Source of the DNA: Promethearchaeota archaeon
Lineage (GTDB): Archaea; Asgardarchaeota; Lokiarchaeia; Sigynarchaeales; SOKP01
DNA length: 19,331 bases
NCBI GenBank assembly: GCA_016839905.1
Contig: JAEOTJ010000119.1
Span: 1-19,331, forward strand
Reading direction: 5' to 3'
Made by a program: the position numbers and the translations under genes. The stretch's first letter is position 1. The number at the start of each line of letters is the position of its first letter. A model generated the notes under the pieces. That model saw nothing but the letters and a program-made list of their open reading frames with translations, was not told the origin of the DNA and ran no database searches. Below, piece by piece: positions 1 through 6,800 of the stretch.

Positions 1-1398
1 ATCATCTAAATAGAGATCTCCTTCAAAAGAAGTTGCATTAATAGCAAAATTGAAAGGATTCTCAATAGTTATATTTGTATTAATCTCATAATAATAAGTG
101 GGTGTAGGCAAAGTTTCTACAATAATATCTATGTCAGTTACTGAAGCACTAATAAAAGATTCATTAATCCCAATTAGATCAAAAGGAATGGCTTGTTGAA
201 TGCTAAAATCTTCGCTATATTCAAATTTAACTGATGTATTTAATATTAATGAGATATTGCCCCCTTCGATATAAGTTGATAAAAGCACTGATAACGCAGT
301 TTTATTTCCACCAAGTATAGCTGAAACATTAACTTGATTAATTCCGGGTTCAAGATCAAAATTCGTTATTGACCCATTTCCAATTATAGTACTATTATAA
401 ATTATATCAAACCAAAGAGTGTCTATTTTGACAGATACAGAGCCTTGATTTTCAATCGAAGTAGTAAATTTAAATTCTAATTCATTAGATGTCGCATTTA
501 CTAATTCAACTGTTTTAAATTCAGGTAAAAAAGATCCCAGTCCATCAGTTTCAATATTAAAAGGAATTAATTTTGTAATGTTATAACTTTCAGCAAACAT
601 GCCATATTTAAATGTAATTGTCGTATTTAATATTAATGAGAGATTCCCTCCTTCCATATAAGTTGATAAAAAATTTGAAAATGCACTGCTTTTTCCACCA
701 ATTATCGCTGTGAAATTAACTTGATTAATTCCTGGTTCAATACGAATATTGGTAGCTGAACCATTTCCGATTTCAGTACTATTATAAATGACATCAAACG
801 TAATAGAGGAAATATTGGCATATATAGGCCCTGTATTTTCAAAAGAACTTATTAATAAAAATTCTAATACATCAGATGTCGCATTTGTCAATTCAATTGA
901 CTCAAATTCAGGGGAAAGATCTCCCAGTCCATTAATTTCATAATCCTCGGAAAACTCCTGATTAGGAATTGGAACAGGGGCCTCAATGAAAACTAAAGTT
1001 CCTGTAAGGGTGACGGTTAAAGAAGATTTTATGACAAAATCATCAATTAAAGTTGAATAAAGGTCTTGATCTACGATATTAATAGTAATATCAGTATGCT
1101 GAATAATTGGTTTTGTTGAAAATTTATTGTTTGAAAAAGAAATATCTCCAAGTAATTCATCATTATAGAATATTTTTGCATTCTCAATCTTAATAGATGC
1201 ATCTATATCCAAAGCTTTTAAAATTTGAAATTCTAGAGCAAAAACTATTTGATCTTCAGATATTCCGATTAGCTCTAATCTTGTGATTTCCATTTCTGAA
1301 TCATTAGATGGAATTAAAGAAAAAAATATACCATAAAATATAGTAGGAACAAGAATGAGGGTACCTATTCCTAAAACCTTTAATTTTGGGATTCCCAT
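1..1398 (-). CDS. membrane-anchored repeat protein of LEA14/WHy-like (DUF3712-like) beta domains, partial
   Basis: The frame is open for 466 codons from ATG 1398 to the window edge, so the C-terminus is missing. Residues 7-27 form one hydrophobic helix (signal anchor or uncleaved signal). The rest is rich in beta-strand patterns and N-x-S/T sequons, as expected for an extracellular protein. Residues about 33-146 look like a LEA14/WHy (water stress) domain, with a conserved core of the type v-i-Y-N-....-iG-N. Two close copies of a related ~129-residue unit follow (residues 157-285 and 286-411), sharing phrases such as EPGINQVN, STY-EGGN-SLILNT and NATS--LEF. A fourth, partial unit begins near 412. 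The divergent neighbour is apgM, 245 bp away. An AT-rich TATA-like stretch lies 15-28 nt before the ATG. The domain assignment is by pattern only; the exact function (surface or stress protein, adhesin) is unknown. Confidence 0.8.
   Translation of the reverse strand, partial: MGIPKLKVLGIGTLILVPTIFYGIFFSLIPSNDSEMEITRLELIGISEDQIVFALEFQILKALDIDASIKIENAKIFYNDELLGDISFSNNKFSTKPIIQHTDITINIVDQDLYSTLIDDFVIKSSLTVTLTGTLVFIEAPVPIPNQEFSEDYEINGLGDLSPEFESIELTNATSDVLEFLLISSFENTGPIYANISSITFDVIYNSTEIGNGSATNIRIEPGINQVNFTAIIGGKSSAFSNFLSTYMEGGNLSLILNTTITFKYGMFAESYNITKLIPFNIETDGLGSFLPEFKTVELVNATSNELEFKFTTSIENQGSVSVKIDTLWFDIIYNSTIIGNGSITNFDLEPGINQVNVSAILGGNKTALSVLLSTYIEGGNISLILNTSVKFEYSEDFSIQQAIPFDLIGINESFISASVTDIDIIVETLPTPTYYYEINTNITIENPFNFAINATSFEGDLYLDD
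166..930 (-). repeat. two tandem ~129-codon repeats in the surface protein gene
   Basis: Codons 157-285 (930-544) and 286-411 (543-166) are recognisably duplicated at both protein and DNA level. Examples are the plus-strand stretches ttgattaattcc-ggttcaa at about 721 and 334, and agatgtcgcattt at about 874 and 487. DNA-level similarity in such AT-rich sequence suggests a fairly recent duplication. Confidence 0.8.
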
Positions 1399-1411
1399 AA
1401 TCCAAACCTTA

Positions 1412-1428
1412 AATATATATTATAAAAT
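1412..1428 (-). promoter_or_regulatory. candidate TATA box for the surface protein gene
   Basis: On the minus strand this reads ATTTTATAATATATATT and is centred 20-25 nt before ATG 1398. That would give a very short or absent leader. The whole region 1399-1643 is AT-rich, so specificity is low. The rest of that intergenic stretch holds another TATA-like run (1477-1490, plus) and a short inverted repeat (GAAAAAA/TTTTTTC, about 1510-1532) with no assigned role. Confidence 0.35.
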
Positions 1429-1643
1429 AAAATTAAAATGTATTATTATTACTTATATCTCTAATTATCTCAAGCATTTATAAATATATATACTCAATGG
1501 TAGTCCATTAGAAAAAAGTTCATAATTTTTTCTTCTCATTTGAATGAAATCTGCTTATTAGCAAAAATTTAACTTTTATCATGGAATATTAAATTTAAAA
1601 AGTAAATGTTTTAAAACAACCATCATTTTAAAATAATTACCGT

Positions 1644-2870
1644 ATGAAGTATATTATATTGGTATGCGACGGTGCTTCAGATTGGCCGATTGAGGATTTA
1701 GGTAATAAGACAATTTTTGAAGCTACGGAGACACTAAATTTAGATTGGATTGCAAGTCATGGTCAGATGGGTATGTTAAGAACAATTCCCGAAGGAATGG
1801 AACCTGATAGTACCTGTGGTAATATGAGTATTATGGGATATCGACCTGAAAAGGATCTTACTGGGCGAGGGCCATTAGAAGCATTAAATGCTGGAGTGCC
1901 TTTAAAAAAAACAGATATTGCATTTAGATGTAATCTCATCACTATTGATGGTGGTTTGATCAAAGATTATTCAGCAGGTCATATTACAACAGAAGAATCC
2001 AGATCTTTAATTAAACATGTACAATCTTTATTAGGTGAGGATGGGGTTGATTTCTTTCCTGGTGTGCAATATCGTCATATTTTGAGGCTTGATGGAAATA
2101 AATACTCTGAAAATATTATATTAACGCCCCCTCATAATCAACTTGATAAACCATATGAGGAGTTTTTAGCTAAACCTACAAATCTTGATGATGAAAAAGC
2201 GAAAATGACTGCTGATTTTATTAATCAACTCATTGAAAAAAGCTATAAACCACTCATTGAACATGAAATTAATAAAAAAAGGCTAATAAATGGAATGAGG
2301 ATGGCTACGAATGTCTGGCCGTGGAGTGGAGGTCGAGAACCAGTAATTGAACCCTTTATTAAAAAATATGGATTAAGTGGATCAGTAATATCTGCCGTTG
2401 ATTTAATATTTGGTATGGGAATCGCTGTGGGACTAGAACCTATTCGTGTGGAAGGAGCAACTGGTTTGCCTAATACTAATTATAAAGGAAAGGTTGATGC
2501 AGCTTTAAATGAATTAAAAGAAAAAGATTTTGTGTATTTACATATAGAAGCAATTGATGAAATGGGACATACTGGTGATCCTGATAGAAAAATAGCTGCT
2601 TTAAAAGATTTTGATCAAAAAGTTGTAAAACCTTTTATTGAAGCAGAAAAAGAATTCAATAATGAACTTGTAATTGCAGTATTACCAGATCATGCAACCC
2701 CTTGTAAAATACGGACACATTCAAATGAACCAGTACCATTTGCAATTTACAATCCAATGAAAGTATTAAAAATAGAATCATCTCAAAAATATTCAGAAAA
2801 GGCAGGAAAAGAAGGAAAATATGGTTTAATTGAGAATGGAGAAGATTTCATGCGACTTTTTTTAGAGTAA
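1644..2870 (+). CDS. apgM: 2,3-bisphosphoglycerate-independent phosphoglycerate mutase, archaeal type (aPGAM)
   Basis: This 408-residue member of the alkaline phosphatase superfamily is full length for the family. In glycolysis and gluconeogenesis the enzyme interconverts 3- and 2-phosphoglycerate through a phosphoserine intermediate, in the cytoplasm. The visible residues fit the two-metal site: D9 (CDG), nucleophile S56 in PDSTCGN, H164 in PPHNQ, D305 and H309 in IDEMGH, D349 and H350 in LPDH, and H359 in RTHS. The conserved blocks TGRGPLEALNAGV, AFRCN and GVQYRHIL are also present. ATG 1644 gives the usual MKYIILVCDG beginning; no SD is obvious. The overall layout also resembles the bacterial subfamily annotated as 'proposed homoserine kinase' (TIGR02535-like), so substrate assignment is somewhat less certain than family. 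The gene stands alone and converges with the taw1 gene. Confidence 0.9.
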   Translation: MKYIILVCDGASDWPIEDLGNKTIFEATETLNLDWIASHGQMGMLRTIPEGMEPDSTCGNMSIMGYRPEKDLTGRGPLEALNAGVPLKKTDIAFRCNLITIDGGLIKDYSAGHITTEESRSLIKHVQSLLGEDGVDFFPGVQYRHILRLDGNKYSENIILTPPHNQLDKPYEEFLAKPTNLDDEKAKMTADFINQLIEKSYKPLIEHEINKKRLINGMRMATNVWPWSGGREPVIEPFIKKYGLSGSVISAVDLIFGMGIAVGLEPIRVEGATGLPNTNYKGKVDAALNELKEKDFVYLHIEAIDEMGHTGDPDRKIAALKDFDQKVVKPFIEAEKEFNNELVIAVLPDHATPCKIRTHSNEPVPFAIYNPMKVLKIESSQKYSEKAGKEGKYGLIENGEDFMRLFLE

Positions 2871-2898
2871 TCTTTTTTCTTTTAAAAAATCTTTTTTA
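2871..2898 (+). terminator. T-tract between convergent apgM and taw1
   Basis: Directly after the apgM stop come T6, T4 and T6 runs separated by short A/C interruptions, typical of archaeal T-tract termination. The interrupting A6 run provides T6 on the other strand, so the 25-bp gap may serve both convergent genes. Confidence 0.45.
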
Positions 2899-4185
2899 TG
2901 TTATTTTAATTAGTGGATCTTTATTCTTATCCCAATTTATCGCAAATAAGAAGTCTCGACTGGTTTTATTTTTATAAATTAAAGGAAAATTTCCCGTTTC
3001 TTCAAATTTTAAGGCAATTTTTTTTAAATACTCATAGTCAGGAAAAAAATCTTGAACTGTTTTTTCACTTTTTAATCGATTTTTTATGAGTAATGCTTTC
3101 GCTTGCATAGTAAAACCTTTAATCTCAAAAAAATGTGGATTTGCTTTCTCAATAATTTTAACATATTCATTTATTAATTTTTCATTAATATTGAGCTCTT
3201 TTACGGCCGTTAATCTCACCAATATCCGACATGATAAAGTTTCAATTAATTCCATTGTGTTCATAATACTATTCCATCCGTTTTTAATTATTGGCCTGCA
3301 CACCTTTTTATAAATTTGTTCATTTGATGCAGGAAGCGTGATATATAATTGAGAAGGCAAGGAATTTAGGTCTTGAATATTTTCAGTTAATGTTCCATTC
3401 GTTACAATAAAGGTTGTCATGTTTCTCTTTTTAAACTCATCAACTAGTCCAGATATTTTAGGATAAAAAAAGGGTTCTCCATCTAGAGAAATAGCAGCGT
3501 GGTTAGGATATAATGCCTCATTATGTGCTTGCATTATCTCATCTGGAGTAGTTAGTTCTCGTTTTATTAACCTTTCGATTTCCTCCTTTGAATTAACGCA
3601 ACGCTTAATATCCTGATCTAATTTAAAAATTTGAATATTAGCATCAGTAGCTTTTACAAATCCTTGGTTTTTTAGTAAATTAATTGCTCGCTCTGTCTTA
3701 TTCTTGCTGACTTGAAGCTTTGCAGAAATAGAATTAATATCATACTTACCATCATTCTGGAGCATGTGATAAAGAACATTAATCATAACTTCATAATTAT
3801 CGATATATCTACGAAGAGGTAAATGATTTTTAATTATATCTTCATGATGTCTAAACATTTCATCAACTAATTCTTTAGGATCATCGGGATCAACCAAAAA
3901 ATCACCCCCTAATCCCCCAACTTCTATATCCCTCCAACAAAAGACGCATTGATGATTACAGAACGGAAGGCTTGGTGTAATCTGTAAGCATCTATGACTT
4001 TTAATTCCGAATACACCTTTATAACAATTGCGATTCTCCCTTCCCGTCATCAATCTTTGTTCTAACCAATGACAAGGCTTCAGTGCGGAATGCTTGTTTT
4101 TTCCAATGATTCTATATGTAGTTTTTGTATACTTCTCAACGAATTCATTGGTAATTTTATTATTTTTGATGTAATTATTCTTCAT
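2896..4185 (-). CDS. taw1: tRNA 4-demethylwyosine synthase (Taw1/TYW1), with inserted winged-helix domain
   Basis: This radical-SAM enzyme converts N1-methylguanosine-37 of tRNA-Phe to the tricyclic 4-demethylwyosine, using pyruvate and two Fe-S clusters. The radical-SAM cluster ligands are C76, C80 and C83 in FCNHQCVFCWRD. The second cluster's three cysteines sit where expected: C38 (KPCHW), C54 (NCYK) and C66 (HRCLQITPSL). The later family blocks AISLDGEPFFYPK (where SLSGEP is usual), FIVTNGT and QLYITLPA are present. The protein has 429 residues, against about 310-350 for archaeal homologues as I recall. The excess lies at about residues 120-210, between the helix after the CxxxCxxC region and the HAAISLDGEP strand. 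There, residues 131-192 have the pattern of a winged helix-turn-helix. The cysteine and motif evidence makes the family call firm; the role of the insert is unknown. Confidence 0.93.
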   Translation of the reverse strand: MKNNYIKNNKITNEFVEKYTKTTYRIIGKNKHSALKPCHWLEQRLMTGRENRNCYKGVFGIKSHRCLQITPSLPFCNHQCVFCWRDIEVGGLGGDFLVDPDDPKELVDEMFRHHEDIIKNHLPLRRYIDNYEVMINVLYHMLQNDGKYDINSISAKLQVSKNKTERAINLLKNQGFVKATDANIQIFKLDQDIKRCVNSKEEIERLIKRELTTPDEIMQAHNEALYPNHAAISLDGEPFFYPKISGLVDEFKKRNMTTFIVTNGTLTENIQDLNSLPSQLYITLPASNEQIYKKVCRPIIKNGWNSIMNTMELIETLSCRILVRLTAVKELNINEKLINEYVKIIEKANPHFFEIKGFTMQAKALLIKNRLKSEKTVQDFFPDYEYLKKIALKFEETGNFPLIYKNKTSRDFLFAINWDKNKDPLIKIT

Positions 4186-4302
4186 TTAAATTAAACCATT
4201 TATAAAATTCCTTTAGATGATTTAATACTAATAAATAGGATATTTAACATTATTAATTTGTTATTCTTAAAAAATATAAGTTGTTTGTTAATTAAAATAA
4301 CA

Positions 4303-4312
4303 CTTATAAATA
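4303..4312 (+). promoter_or_regulatory. candidate TATA element upstream of the phosphorylase gene
   Basis: CTTATAAATA matches an archaeal TATA box, but it would give a leader of about 110 nt. A second candidate, TATTTAAAGA at 4387-4396, would give a leader of about 25 nt and may be the better one. The remaining part of 4186-4444 is AT-rich and shows no gene or RNA that I recognise. Confidence 0.3.
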
Positions 4313-4444
4313 TTAATGATATAAATTAAGTAGGGAAGTTATTTTTGAACAAACCCTAAGAATTACTCTAAATAAAGTTATTTACTATTTAAAGATTATA
4401 ATTCAATGTTTAATTGAATAAAATACAACTTGAAAGATTTAACA

Positions 4445-5338
4445 ATGTTAGATCGCATAAAAAATGAATTAATAAATTTTGGTTTAAAATATATGAGTAT
4501 AGATGAAAAAATTGTCCGATTGCTTTTAGAAACAAGTCCCTCTAGTGTGAATGAAATCGTAATCCTTCCCGCGGTAAAAATTGTAATGAAAAAGGTGGTA
4601 GATAAGCTAAAAGACAAACGGATTAAAGGACGTGTATATAATGGATTATTAAATGGCGTGAAAGTGAGTATAATCCGGTCATTAGTTGGTGCTCCGAATG
4701 CGGCCATAATTATGGAATGTTTAAAAAGGTCTAAAGCAAAGATTATAATTCGGTTAGATTTTTGTGGAGGAATTTACAGAGAAGATAATCCTATTGATAT
4801 CGGAAATCTTTTAATTCCTAATTCTGCTGCTTGTGGAGATGGTACAAGTCCATATTATTTTTTAAAATATCCTGAATTAATAAAAAACCGAAGCATTTAT
4901 GATAATCCTCTTCCGAGAATTCACGATTTAAAAATAGGAAATCCAAGGATATATATTACTCGACCAGATAAGGATTTATTAAAATTAATTCTAGAAAAAG
5001 GAAAAAAATTATTTCAAGCGAGAGTTAAAGAGGTAAATCTATGGACTACTGATGCATTATTTTGTGAGACGGATGATTTTATCAACTCTTTAAAATCAAA
5101 AGAAGTTCAAGCTATTGATATGGAATCTTCCATATTATTTTTACTTGGAGAATTATATAATATAAAAACTGCATCAATTTTATCTATATCTGACTTACCA
5201 GGTCATTCTAAATATGATTTATTTAAATCAAACGAGGTCCATCCAGATACATTCAAAGGAATTGATAATGCTATAACACTATTACTCAATATTTTACCAG
5301 ATTTAAAAAAAACTTGGCTTAAATATAAATTTAATTGA
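4445..5338 (+). CDS. nucleoside phosphorylase family protein (PNP/uridine phosphorylase superfamily)
   Basis: The family cleaves the N-glycosidic bond of nucleosides with phosphate, in purine or pyrimidine salvage. From ATG 4445 the protein has 297 residues. Visible family signatures are the SLVGAPNAAIIMECL block (about 79-93) and the phosphate-site arginine R103 in IIIRLDFCGG. Also present are GNLLIPNSAACGDGTSPYY (120-138), WTTDALFCET (200-209), the ribose-binding M226-E227 pair in DMESS, and the SISD segment (247-250) near the C-terminus. The DGTSPYY and DALF-ET motifs look most like uridine phosphorylase or related pyrimidine enzymes, but I cannot fix the substrate. Translation could also begin at TTG 4430, five codons earlier; ATG is preferred. 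Residues about 1-65 are somewhat longer than in compact family members. The LRR gene follows 79 nt downstream on the same strand and may share its transcript. Confidence 0.82.
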   Translation: MLDRIKNELINFGLKYMSIDEKIVRLLLETSPSSVNEIVILPAVKIVMKKVVDKLKDKRIKGRVYNGLLNGVKVSIIRSLVGAPNAAIIMECLKRSKAKIIIRLDFCGGIYREDNPIDIGNLLIPNSAACGDGTSPYYFLKYPELIKNRSIYDNPLPRIHDLKIGNPRIYITRPDKDLLKLILEKGKKLFQARVKEVNLWTTDALFCETDDFINSLKSKEVQAIDMESSILFLLGELYNIKTASILSISDLPGHSKYDLFKSNEVHPDTFKGIDNAITLLLNILPDLKKTWLKYKFN

Positions 5339-5343
5339 AGATA

Positions 5344-5382
5344 AAAACTTAAAACTTAAAACTCATTGTTAAACTCATTGTA
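5344..5382 (+). repeat. short tandem repeats between phosphorylase and LRR genes
   Basis: AAAACTT occurs twice in tandem (5344-5357), followed by a third copy changed to AAAACTC. Then AAACTCATTGTT (5359-5370) is repeated as AAACTCATTGTA (5371-5382). The first 12-nt unit ends on the T of the TAA that closes the LRR reading frame upstream. No function is evident. Confidence 0.7.
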
Positions 5383-5404
5383 TAATTTTTAACTCTTTAG
5401 AAAA

Positions 5405-5410
5405 GAGGAG
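5405..5410 (+). promoter_or_regulatory. Shine-Dalgarno motif GAGGAG deciding the LRR gene start
   Basis: GAGGAG is followed by 7 nt (aaaaacc) and then the in-frame ACG at 5418. This is ideal SD spacing although no canonical start codon is present. A second purine run, AGGAGG at 5455-5460, lies inside the frame but has no usable start at proper spacing. Confidence 0.6.
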
Positions 5411-5417
5411 AAAAACC

Positions 5418-6797
5418 ACGCAAAACAAAGTTAATTATCAAATAACTTCCAAGCAGGAGGCTATTTTAAAAGATTTAAAAGAAATTATTGGATTAAAATT
5501 ACCTATAATTGATGATAGAGGGCTCGCCTCGTTAGGAGTCAAAACAGAAGGTAAGAATATTCAAGGACTAATATTATCTCGATGTGGATTATCAAAATTA
5601 CCAGAACCAATTTTAAACTTTAAAACCCTCCAAGAATTAAATTTAGGTTATAATCTTTTAACCAATTTACCTGATTCAATTATAAAACTAAAATCTCTTG
5701 AAAGTTTAAATTTAAGATGGAATTTCATAAATACAATTCCAAAATCATTTGGAAAATTAAACTCCCTTAAGAAGTTAATATTAGATTCAAATAAAATAGA
5801 AACGTTACCTGATGAATTTGGAAATTTAAATTCTCTTCAAACATTAAAAATCAGATCAAATCAACTATCAACATTACCTAATTCAATAACCAAGCTTAAA
5901 TCTCTTAAAACCTTAAAATTAAATAATAATGCATTATCAACACTTCCAGATTCAATCAACAATTCAAAATCCATTGAAAATATTAATTTAAATTTTAATA
6001 ATATAGTGTCTCTTCCAAATAATCTTGGTGATCTAAAATTTCTTAAAACTATATCGTTAGCTGGTAATAATTTAAAAGAACTTTCAACTGAGATACTCGA
6101 ACCACTTCTCAAACTCAAATCTCTCGAAGTACTTGATTTAAGTCAGAATTTATTAACAGAACTTCCAGATTCAATAGGAGATTTTAATTCTCTTAAAATA
6201 TTAAGACTGGGGAAAAATCAAATAAAAGACCTCCCGGAAAGTTTCAGTAAATTAAACGCCCTTCAGGCCCTTGATTTAAGTGATAATTTAATTACATCTG
6301 TTCCTGAACCATTAATTAAATTAACTTCACTTCAAAGGTTATATTTAAGGCAAAATCAAATTGAAACACTTCCAATGGATATACATGATTTAAATACATT
6401 AGAAGATTTATACTTGGATAGAAACATGCTCAAATATCTTCCAGAATCATTTAGTAATTTTAAAAAACTTAAAACACTATCCATAACAGGCAATAAAATA
6501 TTAATTCTCCCAAAAACAATAGGAAGTTTAGAAACATTGATAGATTTAGATTTAAGAGATAATAGATTATCAAGATTACCAGATTCCTTTAGTAATATTA
6601 AATCACTTGAAAGACTGGATTTACGGAAAAATTTGTTCAGAAGCATTCCTTATTGTTTAGCCCCATTAAGGAATTTAAAGGACAATTTTTTAAAGATATC
6701 TGAAAATCCCTTAGATACAGAATCTAGAAGAGCAACGAAAGATGGCACACAAGCAATCCTCAGCCTTGCTAATAAATTATCTAAAACTAAAAAATGA
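5418..6797 (+). CDS. leucine-rich repeat protein, non-canonical (ACG) start proposed
   Basis: The frame is open from the stop at 5370 to TGA 6795-6797. From ACG 5418 it encodes 459 residues. Residues about 15-45 are a short N-terminal cap (LKEIIGLKLPIIDD), followed by 16 consecutive LRRs of 23 residues, one of them 27. The consensus is SL--L-L--N-I--LP-SI--L-, the bacterial/Ras-group-like LRR type also common in Asgard genomes. The end is a capping segment, ISENPLDTE. Such repeats form a solenoid used for protein binding; the partner is unknown. The first canonical start codon in this frame is GTG 6006, in the middle of repeat 7, so a start there would discard about 200 residues of well-formed repeats. 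The SD motif at 5405-5410 supports the ACG. Alternatives are a sequencing error (ATG to ACG) or a recently broken start codon. No signal peptide or membrane segment is seen. Confidence 0.85.
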   Translation, partial: TQNKVNYQITSKQEAILKDLKEIIGLKLPIIDDRGLASLGVKTEGKNIQGLILSRCGLSKLPEPILNFKTLQELNLGYNLLTNLPDSIIKLKSLESLNLRWNFINTIPKSFGKLNSLKKLILDSNKIETLPDEFGNLNSLQTLKIRSNQLSTLPNSITKLKSLKTLKLNNNALSTLPDSINNSKSIENINLNFNNIVSLPNNLGDLKFLKTISLAGNNLKELSTEILEPLLKLKSLEVLDLSQNLLTELPDSIGDFNSLKILRLGKNQIKDLPESFSKLNALQALDLSDNLITSVPEPLIKLTSLQRLYLRQNQIETLPMDIHDLNTLEDLYLDRNMLKYLPESFSNFKKLKTLSITGNKILILPKTIGSLETLIDLDLRDNRLSRLPDSFSNIKSLERLDLRKNLFRSIPYCLAPLRNLKDNFLKISENPLDTESRRATKDGTQAILSLANKLSKTKK

Positions 6798-6800
6798 GCA

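Noticed and set aside
1399..1643. Possible small RNA between the surface protein gene and apgM
   Set aside because: A TATA-like run at 1477-1490 and a weak A/T stem at 1510-1532 are present, but there are no C/D boxes, no tRNA-like fold and no GC-rich stem. It looks like ordinary AT-rich intergenic sequence.
4430..4444. TTG start for the nucleoside phosphorylase gene
   Set aside because: An ATG lies five codons downstream at 4445, and nothing favours the TTG; it is left as an alternative only.
4186..4444. RNA gene or small protein between taw1 and the phosphorylase gene
   Set aside because: The stretch is AT-rich with frequent stops in all frames and no stem structure; only promoter-like sequences were seen.
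6006..6797. LRR gene starting at GTG 6006 (263 aa)
   Set aside because: The same frame is open upstream to 5373 with seven more well-formed LRRs. GTG 6006 falls inside a repeat and has no SD.
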